DNA of 64,000 nucleotides from Episyrphus balteatus (GCF_945859705.1 NC_079135.1:120037551-120101550); one strand, 5' to 3'; positions 33,785-46,500 are shown, numbered from the stretch's first letter. The notes: generated by a model not told the origin, from the letters alone. Made by a program: numbers and translations.

Positions 33785-34727
33785 TTATTTTTACTTGCTA
33801 TATAGGTACTATATACAGGGTGTCCCAAAAGTAATGGATCAAACGAAATATGCTGATAGGGGAACTTAAGGGCTCTCAGAATTTGGTAACTTGTTCATCC
33901 CAAATCCTAACGGTTTTCGATTTAATGCAATTCTTGTGAAATTTCGAAAAATCCCTACTTTGCAACAGTATTTTGCTTCCTGCGCCCATTATTGATTTTT
34001 GTTTTTTAAAATTCTTTTACAAAATTATTGGCAAATAATTAGGAACAATTAATTAATCAAAATGTTTTTTTCCCATACGCCATTTCGCTGCAAATTAACT
34101 AACAGTTTTAAGTTTTATGAAGAATAAATTTCTAACATTTATTTGAGAGCAACACCGCAAAAAAAATTTGTACGGTGTGAAAATGGTTTATTATTTTAAA
34201 AAGTTGCCCTGTTATTCTAGTTTTCAAAAATGTATAAAAGTTCCCAAAGCTGCAGTTATATCGCATAATATTACAATTTGAATTCAACCAAACAGGGTTT
34301 TTCAGAGCAAAAATACAAAAAAAAAACAAATTTTCGAAAACGGGACATTGAATTTTTTTGAAGATGTTGATTAGTGATTTCTACAAAATGGCATACCGAT
34401 TTTATTTTAAAACTTTTTTTCCAAACAATTATTTATAAAAAATTAGTTTTTTAAAAAACGGCTCTAACGATTTTGAAAAATTTTTTTCTAAAAATGCATC
34501 TTAATATATCAATCAAAACTGCATACTTGTATTGGAGGGCAATTTGATTCCAGATTTAATTTTATTTTTTTTAAAAACGAATTTTATTTTTTTTAATTTT
34601 TTTTTTTTTGTTTTGTACCTATATAGTTGGTACCTACATTTTCCAAATTTCTATATAAAAAGTCCTAAAAATTTAAGCAACTTTAACTCTAAGAGCAAGT
34701 TCGTGCGACCCAGTCGTGCATTTTATT
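33785..34727 (+). repeat. Dispersed repeat E, copy 3, middle replaced
   Basis: The left border 'acttgctatataggtactat' (33793-33812) and the last 400 bp (34326-34727) match E1 closely. The 500 bp between are replaced by sequence starting CAGGGTGTCCCAAAAGTAAT. Confidence 0.65.
33816..34325 (+). mobile_element. Fragment with CAGGGTGTCCC end inside E3
   Basis: TA-CAGGGTGTCCCAAAAGTAAT begins at 33816, the same terminal motif as the hairpin element at 56158. The matching right end (GGGACACCCTG) is absent, so the element is truncated or the insertion removed part of E3. Confidence 0.5.
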
Positions 34728-36200
34728 TTATTTATTTTAATTTTTTATAAAATTTTATAAAATTTGGCAAACTCCGCAAGAGTTTTCGTTTGATAAAAAT
34801 GTTATCATCATTTCTGAGCAATGTTGCAAATAGCCGAAGGGCCCATAAATTACCTATAATCCTTAAATAGATTGTTGTCTCCTAGAAAACTATTTTTTTG
34901 TATGCGACTTTGATCCATTTGAATGCTTCGGTTCAATTGAAAAAACAAAAATTATTTGCTATGTCGACTTAGTTGTTAAGCACGTTTCTGCTTAGAAACA
35001 GAAATGTTACTCTATCTTTGATGTTCTTGTCCCATATGACCATTTGCATGAACAGAAATTTAGAATTAATATCTTTGGAATTTAGGATACATTTTACCCA
35101 TAAATTTACTGTTATTTTATATGACAACAAATTCTATAAATTTGGTTGATGAATGTTATTTATAACATAGCACGATAGCACCCTGTATAAAAACCCATTA
35201 ATTTTAAGACACCATTAAAGTATCTACTGTTTCCATTTACGATTTTATTATGTATGATGTCTGTCCATTGGCGGCATTGTAAATATGTTAAGCACAAGTA
35301 CTGTCACAATCACAAATAAAACGAAAAAAAAAAACTTACATTAATTAATTTTTTTCTTTCTTTCTCTGTTTATCAGAGATAAACACATACGCACACTTGG
35401 TATAAAAATATAAACAGCAACCAGAGAGTGCATAAAACCCCAAAGGCTATTCAATTTAATTAACATTATAATTAACAAGGACAAAAAAAAATAAATAAAA
35501 TACAAAAAGTAGTAATAATGAAGGAAAGCCCAGACCACATTTTTCCCTCATTACATAGTACAAGTACTATATTACCCAGGCACTAAGTGATATTTTTTTT
35601 CGTGTATTGAGATAGTTGTATACACCAGCAAATATATACAAAGTTTGTTAATTATTATGCTTTGATGAAATATACACAGATGAAAAAAAAAAAACCGCAC
35701 AGTGCAAAAAGGAGTTCATCCTCTCCAGTTTTTGTTGTATACTCATTTCGAAGAGAGAAAATTAAATATCCTTATTCAGACTTTATAGTTTTTGGTCTTC
35801 GTTTTTAAATGGACAAGGAAAAGAAAAACTATGAAACAAGCTGCATGAAATTATAGAAGTTTATTTAAAAGGGTTAAAAATATGAAGGCCGCATTTGAGT
35901 CTGCGAGGCTAAAAATGTTACAAGGGGTTATGATGTTTTTGTAAAATTTTATTTGTTTTTAATGGAAAATAATTTTTATTTTTCGGTAGAAAATCTAAAT
36001 AAAGTACTCAGAGAGTTTTTTTGAAGTTATACTTCTTATGGGAGGGTGGGTATGAAAATTTACTTTTTGACAAGAATGTCAAAGGGATTATGACGCGATC
36101 ACCCTGGGTAGCAGGGCTGTCGTTTCACCTTTATAGTAGGCAGTACTTTAGTATTTAAAAATGCAGTACGCCGCAGTACGGCAAACATAAAACACACAAC
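34728..36200. other. AT-rich non-coding DNA
   Basis: No gene seen. At 36112-36180 'cagggctgtcgtttc' and the word 'gcagtac' repeated three times ('gcagtacgccgcagtac') look like the end of another hAT-like element, but no partner end was found. Confidence 0.45.
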
Positions 36201-36202
36201 AC

Positions 36203-36319
36203 GTTGCAAGTTACATGTTTCATGTGGCAAGTTGCATGTGGCAAGTCGTATGTGGGAAGTTGCATGTGGCAAGTTGCATGTGGCAAGTTGTATGTGGCAA
36301 GTTGCATGTGGCAAGTTGC
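36203..36319. repeat. 14-bp tandem repeat (GCATGTGGCAAGTT)n, left part
   Basis: Eight to nine near-identical 14-bp units. The array resumes as 'caagttgcatattgc' at 37337, so it has been split by element D. The minus-strand open frame across it is a by-product of the repeat. Confidence 0.85.
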
Positions 36320-37336
36320 CAGGGTTGCAAAAAGCTCACATTTCAGCTCAGCTCACAGATCAGCTCAAATTTGAGCTAGGTACCATAGCTTAGCTCATTT
36401 GAGCTGAGTTGAAAGTGAGCTGAGCTGAAAGTGAGCGCCCCAACTTCCAACGCCTATATCTCGGAATTTTGAAAAAATGAAAAAAATTTTTTTTGATGCC
36501 AAAAGGTAGCGGGGACTCTAACCTACATTTGGGTACAATTCTCATCCCTGTAGGTCCACGCGTTCTCAAACCGGGAGAACTTAAAAGTAAAAAAAAAAAA
36601 ATAGGCACGATTCTGAAAAAATAGGCATGATGTGGCGGTTTAACATGGAAGGCGATTTTTTAAAAATCTGACAATGTGCAAAGCGTAGGCCCATGACACA
36701 AGCTATCATTTGGCATCACTCCCAAAAATTACTCTCAAGCGGTTTAGCTTCCAGGAGCGTTTAAAGATTCGGGGATTTTTCGAAAAAAAAATTTACCCCA
36801 ACTTTCAAAACCGATTTTCTCGGAATTTTGAAAAAAGTCGAAAAACCGGATTCTACCGGAATTTTTTTTTTATGATAAAAAAAGAAATATTTTACTAAAA
36901 AAATAGAAATATACCTATTTACTATCAAAAACAGCAAGAGAAAAGATCACGAAAAATTATCTGTCTTATTTATAAAAATATCTATGTGTTAAAATAATTC
37001 CATTAATAACTAGAACCCAACATCTTAAGCTATGGTGTTTTATAAAAGTTTAAAATATCTTCATATTTCATTATACTCTCCAAATAAAAATCAATGTATC
37101 CTCTCACCCATCACAGCTCAGCTCAGCTCACTTTACCTTAGCTCACCCAACAGCTCAGCTCAGCTCACCGACAGCTCAGCTCACCCAACAGCTCAGCTCA
37201 ACCATCAGCTCAGCTCACTTTCAGCTTAGCTCAAATGAGCTGAGCTATGGTACATAGCTCAAAAGTGAGCTAGCTCAAAATTTGAGCTGAGCTGCGAGCT
37301 GAGCTCAGCTCACTTTTGAGCTTTGTAGCAACCCTG
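36320..37336. mobile_element. Element D: hAT-like transposon with AGCTCA arrays
   Basis: The ends CAGGGTTGCAAAAAGCTCAC (36320) and, inverted, CAGGGTTGCTACAAAGCTCA (ending 37336) are flanked by the 8-bp CAAGTTGC (36312-36319, 37337-37344). The 8-bp duplication and CAGGG ends fit hAT. Because the target is a tandem repeat containing CAAGTTGC, the duplication alone is not decisive. Dense arrays of CAGCTCAGCTCAC fill 36340-36433 and 37116-37318, partly as mutual complements. The centre (36434-36870) is the 430-bp core shared with element B. Length 1017 bp, non-coding. Confidence 0.85.
36434..36870. repeat. 430-bp core repeat, copy 2 (inside element D)
   Basis: Collinear with 3156-3560 of element B at high identity, although B and D have different ends and different subterminal words. 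Confidence 0.8.
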
Positions 37337-37344
37337 CAAGTTGC

Positions 37345-37814
37345 ATATTGCTACTACTAGTGCTGAAGCACACACAATCCTCATAAAATTACCATATAGC
37401 ATATTTTATGCGCAATTTGTTTACTTTCGTTAAGCATATACCGTACGTTCTGAACCGCACAACATGAGTAAATTTCACAGATTAAATTGAAAACTACATG
37501 GACGCAAGGAGGATGAAAGAATTAATTTATTGTTCACTTGATAAAAATGTAAAAAAACGAAGTGTGGATTAATTAATTTAATAATAGAAATTAAAAATAT
37601 CAAATGAAATTCATTTATATATACTGAATGAGAAGTATAACTTCAGTCGCGTGTACATGTGTACACACACTCTTTATTTTTTATTTATAATTAGAAACTA
37701 AAAATTGAGTTATGTTATTTTTCTACTCAGATGGTCATTGGAAAAAGAAAAAGTAAAAACAAAATGTTGCAAAAAGTATGAATTAGCTGCTGTTTTTTTT
37801 TATATGGAAACAAA
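37345..37814. other. AT-rich non-coding DNA
   Basis: Nothing recognised between elements D and T. Confidence 0.5.
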
Positions 37815-39144
37815 AATTACACTGTGCTACAAAATAAAAAAAAAAAAATACACCCGAGAAATAATATAGTGTAGGCTGTTCGTATGGTCGAATAATGCAT
37901 AAAAATATTTTTGTTATATTTTTGGAACCCTCCATTTTTTTTTTATTTACAAAGAACCATTTTTACAGACCTTACGATGTAATCTATCAATATTTCAGTC
38001 ATTTTTCTAACAACTCTCAATATGTTGTATGTTTTTGAAAAGAGGATTTCCAGACCTTTTGAATGATGTATATAAGTCTATTGTTTAAACAAATTAAGTG
38101 TAGGTTTTTATCCCACAAATCTTGAAAAAGTGATTTTTTTCCCAATTTTTTCAACTTTACCCAATTTTTTTTGCAAAATAAAACAAACAAAAAAATAAAG
38201 TAAGGTTATATTCTGAAAGAATTTGTGAATAAAAATGTATGTTTTTTAATTTTTTGACATTAAACGGGTAAAAAGCGATTTTTGAAAAAGTCTGAAAAAA
38301 TGACTTTTTATACCAAGCTAAATCTCTAAAATTATAACAATTAAAAATCTGAAAAATTTTCACATGATAGCTACACTTATTAAATTTGAGTCTGTAAAGT
38401 TTTAAATTTTTTGAACGAATGGTTTGGCTGAAATTTAAAATTGATCGAACAAGGACCAAGAAACCCCATGTTATTCCCATAAGAAACTTCAACCGCTTGG
38501 CGGCACAGGTTAGAATTAAGTTAGAGACTTGAAACTTGGGGAATATTTTTTTTAGTTTATTTTTAACCATATAAGATCGTAGGAGCATAGAAATTCTTAT
38601 TATTTTAAAATAACGAACACCCTATTGTGCACCTTGCAATTCACATCATGAAAAACCACATTTTCTATTTACGAAAAAATAGCATAGATTCCGCAGTTTT
38701 GGTCAAATTCAATAAAGAAAATACGCCAATTTGTGCCTAAATGTATATTCTTTCAGAATATAACCTTACTTTATTTTTTTGTTTGATTTATTTTGCAAAA
38801 AAAATTGGGTAAAGTTGAAAAAATTGTGAAAAAAATCACTTTTTCAAGATTTGTGGGATAAAAACCTACACTTAATTTGTTTAAACAATAGACTTCTATA
38901 CATCATTCAAAAGGTCTGGAAATCCTCTTTCCAAAAACATATAACATATTGAGAGTTGTTAGAAAAATGACTGAAATATTGATAGATTACATCGTAAGAC
39001 TACAAACATCGTAAGGTTTGTAAATAAAAAAAAATGGAGGGTTCCAAAAATATAACAAAAATATTTTTATGCATTATTCGACCATACGAACAGCCTACAC
39101 TATGTTATTTCTCGGGTGTATTTTCAGTGTTGCACCGTGAATTA
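37815..39144. mobile_element. Element T: 1.32-kb foldback with CAC...GTG ends
   Basis: The ends CACTGTGCTACA (37820) and complement CACGGTGCAACA (ending 39139) are flanked by the 5-bp AATTA (37815-37819, 39140-39144). The arms (37820-38230, 38738-39139) match closely ('cacccgagaaataa', 'tagtgtaggctgttcgtatg', 'ggtttttatcccacaaatct', 'aaggttatattctgaaagaa'). CAC-starting ends with a 5-bp duplication suggest a Transib-like element; Chapaev (4-bp) is the alternative. The 500-bp centre has no transposase. The open frame at 38157-38588 is not credible. Confidence 0.75.
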
Positions 39145-39499
39145 TTTGTGTAGAAATATTTTCCAACAATTTTATTAAACGCGACTAGTAGTAACATTTT
39201 ATAATCATTTTTATCAAAGAACTAAACCGACTTCCATGGCTTAAACTGGGTTTTATGGTTTTTCTAATAGTTCCTATGGCCAGAACTGAACGAAATTAAA
39301 ATAGGACCACATTACAGCCACCAGCTATCCAAAATTATCAAAATTGGTTCACTCAGTCCAAAGTTATGAGGTAACAAACGAAAAAAAAAAATACAGACGA
39401 ATTGAATACCTCCTCGTTTGGAAGTCGGTAAAAATGAATATTCAATATACTACAGGTAAAATAGGCATTAAAAAAAAAATAAAATTGGAAAAAAGTTTG
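39145..39499. other. AT-rich non-coding DNA
   Basis: Nothing recognised. Confidence 0.5.
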
Positions 39500-40450
39500 C
39501 TTTTGGGATAAGAACCAAGAATCAAAAAAATCTATAAAAAAAATTGGTAGGAAGGGTGTTTTTTCGTGAAAAAGAAAATATCTTATATTTTTGCTTCGTT
39601 ACTTTTATAATAAGTTGCCTTCTCTGCATTGTCTCCAGTCGGGGCCCTATCTTGGTTTGTACGCCCCTGTACACTGATAAAATGCGGGATGAAGGTTTAA
39701 AATGAAGCAGGGACAAAGAATCCATAAATTTTTTGGTGAACGGGTGTATCTTTGATGGGTTATGTGTAAGAATGGTATCATAACAGCTAATATCAATTTT
39801 ATTATTTTATAAACTTGGAGCAAGAGTTTTGTTTGTTTACAAAGTCTACAAAATTATCTTGAGTGTGTTTTTTTTTTTTTAAGAAATGATGAAATTCGGA
39901 AATAGTACCACAAAAACTGGGAAAAAAATGCTACACCAATGAAAATTGGTACAAATGTTTCATTTATAACAGAAACCAAGAATCTAAGTAGTCTATAAAA
40001 ATATATATTATGAGAAAGGGTGTTTTTTTGGGAAATAAGTAAAACTCGCGATAAGCCTGATAAAATCAATGGTATAAAAGGTACCCAAACGAAATTTGTT
40101 AAAAATGTTGTCTTTGCCATGAAAATTACAAATAAAATGAGTCTATAAATTTTTTCATGTGAAAGGGTGTTTTTTTAGGTGTAGAGAAAATGTGGACATA
40201 TTTTAAAAACTAAGTATCTAATAATTGTATCCTATTGAAATTCAGCAATTATGTTGCTTTTGAGATTGGACACAAAAATCTAAAGTGTCTATAAGAATAC
40301 CATGGGTAAAAGGGTGTTTTTTTTTAGTGGAAACAAAATTAATGGGCCATCCCCATAAAATTTGGAAAAATCGTTGCATTTGGAAAAGAAAGCAGGTATA
40401 AAAAGATTTCATAAAAAAAAAAAATTGTGTGAAAGGGTGTTTTTTTTTAA
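39500..40450 (+). repeat. Tandem array of repeat L, about seven units of about 147 bp
   Basis: The shared motif 'agtctataaaaattttgtg' then 'gaaagggtgttttttt' ends at about 39551, 39741, 39861, 40016, 40161, 40309 and 40431, giving spacings of 120-190 bp. Units are diverged between these motifs. Single units recur at 28295 and 43165. Non-coding; satellite-like. Confidence 0.65.
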
Positions 40451-40962
40451 GAGATATTTAAATCTCTAACTATTCCCAGAAAGCCAATGGTTCATTTTAT
40501 TTTTTGTTTCGATGACATATTGAACGTTTGTACTTAAGTTCAAAGACGTTAGGTATATACGTTATATAAAAATTTGTAGAATTTGTTCTAATTTTTCGAA
40601 ATGACATATGAACAACGCATTTTGCACTCCTTTTTCTTGATTTGCAATAGATTAATGTATAAGTTGAACAAACGAAAGGGTCAAGTGCATAAAATGTAAT
40701 CCTATCCGCACAAAACTACGTTTTGCAATTACTCAACAAAATCCCACATCCAATGTCTGACAATTCAAAACTTTATGGCACTCGACATAACCTAGTTTCA
40801 ACGCGTATCATCCTGACAGCACATCCAACATACATTTTTCTTTCCATGCTATCCTATTTCACATGATGCCATGATCCACTCATATCCAAGCATATTTTTT
40901 TTTTCAAGCTGTATGGTATGTATTTTGCTCCATGCAAGTTGTCATCTATTTGACATTTTTCA

Positions 40963-40995
40963 TATAAAAGTTGAAAAATAAACCTCACTCAGGAT
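40963..40995 (+). promoter_or_regulatory. Candidate TATA/initiator core promoter
   Basis: TATAAAAG (40963-40970) is followed at the right distance by 'ctcactcaggatt' with TCAG at 40989. No plus-strand coding sequence follows closely, so a non-coding 5' exon or chance is possible. Confidence 0.25.
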
Positions 40996-42300
40996 TATTT
41001 AATGCTTTAAGTTTTTTTTTTTTTTTAAGTACAGAGAAAGGGAAGATATGCGAAGATGTGAAGAAAGATTTAACCCAACTCTCTTGTTAGCAATTAAGCA
41101 CTCTTAAGGGAAAAAATAAACTTCGTGTTCTATAATCCGGAACGAACCCTTCAAAACCGTCTTCACTTCACATACTTATATTAGCTGAAAATAAATTTTT
41201 TCTTGATAATTTTTCACTCTTCTTATTTTTGATATATGAAAGAAAAATCACGTTTATTATATAAAAACTACTACTTCTTGATATTATTTTATAAATTTGA
41301 CGTAATCTAGCACGTTGTTGGATTGGTTGTTGGATAGGATGTCACTGCTGTTGCAATTTGAAGATGATTTATGATGAGAGTGTCCTACTTTTTCTTAACA
41401 TCCTTACAGGCTTTTTATAACATCATACAATCAGATTGATAAATTAACACAAATAAAACAAAATAAATATATACACAATTTTCTATTTATAGAATTATAT
41501 TATTAAATAGATATTTATACAAAAAGGATGTATTTTGTGTGTATTGGTAAAGTGATGACATGTAGATGTTTTTAGTTAGATAAATAAAACTTTGTATAGC
41601 TTCAACGGAACTATAAATACGTCAACTCAAAAGTTGTTGTTGAGGACAAAACAAAAATATCTTCAGGAAAACGCCATATAACGCTTGAAGCATATGTGTC
41701 AGGATGCTACTTGTAGACATAAAGTATGTGTTTAGTTAGTTCAATAGAAAAAAGCTGTCTTCTTTTGCTATGTCATGTGAATGAATAAATTATAATAGTG
41801 TGACAGAGAGAAAGGATACATCACGTCAATTTGAATGAATAGAGTCTTTTGAAAGAATATTCTCCAGGAATAGTGATATTATGTAATTATTTTATAAAAC
41901 TAAGCGTGAAGTAGAAAACTGTTAGAAAATATATTCTTATCTTTATTTAACGCATTTTAAAAACTTATGTTTCAACAAAAATTTGACTAAATGGTATGAA
42001 AAAAAAATGAAAATTTAGTGAATAACTTCAAAGTTTTTTTAATATTACATATCTTCAACCAAAAAGAAGCCGTAATAATTTTGAAAAAAAATATATTTCC
42101 TCAAAAAGTGGTCCTTAAATTTAAATAAAACTTAAATTTTTCAAATATCCACGATTTTAATAAAAAAAACTATTGTTTACGATACTTCCCAGATAACAAC
42201 TTTTTAAATTTTTTGTTATTGTACCTACTAAATGATTTTTCAACAAAAAAAATAATAATGGGGAAATAATAATTTTCAATTTTTAAAATTTTCCAGAAAA
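40996..42300. other. AT-rich non-coding DNA
   Basis: No gene or repeat recognised. Confidence 0.5.
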
Positions 42301-42856
42301 ACTTAGATCAACGCCAATATGAATCAATAAAAAAAAAAGCATTTGAAATTAAAAAAAATAATATGTATTGCAATTAAAAAAAATTGCATAAAAAGAAATA
42401 TTCATTGCAACTGAAAAAAAAATACATAAAAACAAATATTTATTGCAACTTAAAAATATTTTGCATTAAAAAAAAAATTTACTGCAAATATGTAATAAAT
42501 TATTTTCCTTACCTATCAAAATATATTTTTTTAATATTCTTTGATTTTCTTAAAATTTTGGCCATTTCAACTATAATATTGTACATAATAGTCAAAAATG
42601 GAAGAAATTTAAGAATATTTAAGAAAAAAATATTTAATGCACACATTTTGCATGAATTTTTTTAATGCAGAAAATTCTTTATTTGCAATAAAAACTTTTT
42701 TTCAATCAAAGTATTTTTTGCAATATAAATTTTATTTTCAATGCAAGTATCTTTCAATAAATTACAATAACAATTTTTTAATGCAAAATATTTTTAGTTG
42801 CAACAAATATTTTTTTTTATTTGATGGAAAACAAATGCATTAATCTGGATCAAAGT
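42301..42856. mobile_element. Element M: possible inverted-repeat element filled with TTGCAA words
   Basis: 'acttagatca' and '...aagcatttg' at the left are loosely mirrored by 'caaatgcattaatctggatcaaagt' pieces at the right. The word TTGCAA/TTGCAT recurs at 42367, 42384, 42405, 42443, 42460, 42684, 42717, 42736, 42780 and 42797. The small open frames arise from this low-complexity repetition. Confidence 0.45.
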
Positions 42857-45800
42857 AAGTGTATTTTTTCTAAGAAGTCTCGTTTTTAAGTTTTTTTTTT
42901 TTAAATTCAGATTAAAAATTAAATTAAATTAAAAGAATTTTTTTTTTAAGCCGAGCTAGACAAATTAGGGCTCCTTTCGTAATCAGCAGCCTCGATTAAC
43001 AACGGTCTAAGCAAAATTATGTTTGTTGTTAAGCATAATTTACTAATTTTATGGCCATATTATTCACATTTCTTAAAACGCGAAACAAAACAAGTAGATG
43101 GTACAAGTAAAATAGTCAAAAAATAAAAAAAATATAAAAAAAAATTGTAACCTCCATAAAACCTATAATAACAGTCAAGAAAGAAAAGAGTCTATAAAAA
43201 AATTGTGAGAAAGGGTGTTTTTTTTTTTAAGAAAGAGTAATTTTTTTTAATTCCTAATTTCGGTTCTTTTTCCAATTCAAAGAGTATTAAAATTTCCTGG
43301 TGACCAGCCTACGGTTGCCCAACCAAAAGTTCCTTGCCTTACCATAGTTGCTTACATTTGAAATTTTAAGCTGTCAGCAAGTCTACAAAATATGACCTCG
43401 TTACGGTGAACTTTTGCTTTTTGTATATACTACACTCAATCTCAAATATATTTCTGGGTAATTTATAATTTTTTTTTTAAATATGAAGAAAAAAGGTACG
43501 TATACACCAGAGTGAACATCAACCGCAGGTTGTTTGACGGAGAATTGAATACTTTTTAATTTAAATTGAGAACCGATGCTATAATAGATTGGGTTTATCT
43601 TTTCAGACCTTGCAATTCCATAATTGAATGTAAAATATTGAAAAAAAAATGCATTCTATTTCTAACATTAAAATCAGAATTCAGCTCTTTGCAAATATTT
43701 TCAGAAAATTTGAGTTATTTTTACTAAAAGTCCTGCCACCAAAAATATATAAATTAATTTTTATTAAAATTATATAAGAATAATAAGGATGTCAAACAAC
43801 GCAACGTTTTATTTATATTTGAATGACGATAAATTATCTTATAAGACTGTTATGTACCTGAGTAGTTTAAAATAATGATTTTCAAGCAAAAACAAAATTT
43901 GTATATATGTTTGTATCTCTAAAGTGGATCCTCCAAAAAAAAAAGTACGTCAAACAAGCTCAAGTTTTCAAAAGTGATGACAACTTACATTTCAGTTGCA
44001 CCAATTGAATCACAAATTCTTTTTGTATATATATCTTTACTCAACATTTCTATTTCCATAGTTTGTTTTCATTTCAATCTTGTATTCTATTTTTTCCATG
44101 ACACTTTATTATTTATTATTTTTTTTTTCCCCGTTCCATACCACTTTGCTGTCAGGTGAAAATACTAACAAAACACACTAAAAAAAAAATCAACAAAATG
44201 AAAACATTTCCACTTCAGCTTCAGACTACAGGAGAACACTTCACTTCCGTTTGGGTGACTCTGTGACTGTCTTCTGTCTTGATGTCTAGAGAAAAAAAAA
44301 AATTACTAAACTATTATCCAGTTCGGATGTAGGTGTCTCTGTGTTGGTGTGAATAAATATGACAACAAAATAGAAAATGAAAAAAATAAGAAATAATAAT
44401 AAGGATTTCGATTTTTGCAGGAAACTGCAATTGACGCATTGAACTTGATAGATAGGGAGCTGATGGCAGTCATATTTGGCTAAAAAAAAAAAAATAATAT
44501 ATAATTTAAAATTATTAAAAACAGTTGCAAATTTTACTAACTTTGCAATTTAATGTTCAGAGTTTATAACATTTAAAGACAATAAAAAAAAATATTTAAG
44601 AAAAAAAGCGTTCTAAAGTTGTTATTCACAAAGCAGTTAGAAATAAGCTCAAAGTTCGTTTCATACATTTTTTCCAGCTTTTATCCTCGATGTCCTTTCT
44701 TCTAAATTAAGAAGTCGTTATCAAAAATTAATAAGAGAAACCTTACTCAAATCTAATTTTATTGTAAACTTTTTTTACCTAATTTTATTGAAAAGTCAAA
44801 AAAGCTGCCACCAGCTCCCTAACTTCATCTTTCGTTCGGACCATCTTGAGTCTTGAGTAGAAATCATAGATTTTTTTGATTCCATAATGGTCGAAATCAT
44901 TTTCAATAAAAATGGAAAATGAAAAAATAATATTTCACATCCTATTGCGACGGTGTGGGGGGTTCCGTTTGCAGAAAACTACTTTACGACCAAGGACTTC
45001 TTCATTTATAATAAAATCGGATGTAAGCAATATAACATGCGGAACTAAGAAGTAAATTATTTGCAATAAAAAAAATGACAAAATTTATTTCCTTGTCGCA
45101 TGTGAATGTATTTCTTTATTATTTTTCTTGTATCCAATTTTTTTTTTTGCGAAGTAAAAAAAGGAAAAATTCTTTGTGGAAAAAAGTAACCATAATTGCA
45201 TTATACAATGCTGTTCCTTTGAATAGGGTCAATGAATAAAATAATCTTTATTTAGAAAAAATGGAGAAAGATAGTCAAAATTTGTATCTAATTCCGAAAC
45301 TCAATAATCTTGATGATTTCTGACGAAATTTAATCACAATTCAATGTCTCGTAGTGTTAGGATAAATTTGAGTGAACAAAGTTCTTTTGATGCATACTAA
45401 AAACCAGATCCCAGTAACTTCCTTAAACAAAAAAATAAAAACCCTCAAAGTTATTTGCACAAAAGAACGAAAACAAAATATCAACCTTTTTCTTTTACTT
45501 TTGTTTTTATTCTTCGTTTCGACTTTTGTTTTATTTATTATTTCCTTCTTCATAGAACTTAACTGTGCCTCAAGTATAAATATTAAGGAAGAGAAAACTT
45601 TTGAGTTTTGTAATAAAAGTCTAACAACTATACTCTACAAACTACTGTGCTAGCATAGTGAAGGCGGCAAGTTATATTTCCAGTTGGAATACTAAACAAG
45701 GATAAATAAATACCCTTTCCTACGCTGCTACGCTACAAAGTCTTGGAAGGAAGATTTCAAAATAATGTACAAGTACTGAATGTCCTTTGTTTCTTAGAGA

Positions 45801-46239
45801 TAAATTTTATCGAAAATTAAATTTAATAGACAAAGTTTTTTTTAAAGAAAAACTTTTGCATTATGAGAATTAAATGGGAATGAAGATAAATGTTGTTGTT
45901 TGGAATGCATGTAAAAAGGATTCAGGAATCTGTTGTAGGAATTACTAAAGAATTAAATGAGTTTAAAAGATTGAATATGATATAAGTTATTGAAGAAAAT
46001 TCAGCTCATCATTATGTTGATTGAAGAAAGATCGAAGAGTCAGTTTTCAAGCTTAGTAGTTTGAGCATGTGTCATATAGCCAATTCGTGAAATCTTTGCT
46101 TTTAATTTTTGATAGTATTTTTAGGGTACGGTCAGTGATCTGTATTGATGTTAAAAACATTTCTAATTGCTGTGGGCCTACCAGAAATTAAAAAAAAAAT
46201 GCCTGCTGGGTTATTTATTTATTATTTTTGTTAAAAAGA
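42857..46239. other. AT-rich non-coding DNA with one stray L unit
   Basis: A single repeat-L unit lies at 43165-43230. At 44113-44160 a pyrimidine tract ends in GTCAG|GTGAAA, a poor recursive-splice look-alike. No gene seen. Confidence 0.5.
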
Positions 46240-46500
46240 TAAATTTGGTAACCGTTTCTTACCTGTGGTTACGATGATAGAGAATGCTAAAGAAGTTTTT
46301 TTTAGTCTATCTGTATAGGTAGCTGCAGCTTAAACATGTAGACCCATCGCTACAAATTTATTTAGTAGTTTCTAGAGATTGTTCAGGGAAGTTTTTGGAA
46401 ATAATTTGATTTGACCAAAAATACAATAGGTACTTACAATTTACCAATTTTTAAAAAGATTCATTTTCTGAAAAGCAACTTCTTGGAAATTGATAAAAAA
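46240..46500 (+). repeat. Dispersed repeat E, copy 6 (fragment)
   Basis: 'acgatgatagagaatgctaa', 'gtagctgcagcttaaac' and 'gggaagtttttggaaataat' follow E1 in order (9342-9540). The GTCT run is reduced and both borders are missing. Confidence 0.5.

Noticed and set aside
36099..36314. Cys/His-rich minus-strand frame resembling a repeat protein
   Set aside because: PHATCHIQLATCNL periodicity is just the 14-bp tandem array read in frame.
38157..38588. 143-codon minus-strand open frame
   Set aside because: It covers the inner arm and centre of foldback T; Lys/Phe/Ile-rich, no domain, no coding bias.
44113..44162. Pyrimidine tract ending GTCAG|GTGAAA as a recursive site
   Set aside because: The donor half is poor and it lies upstream of the only supported exon.
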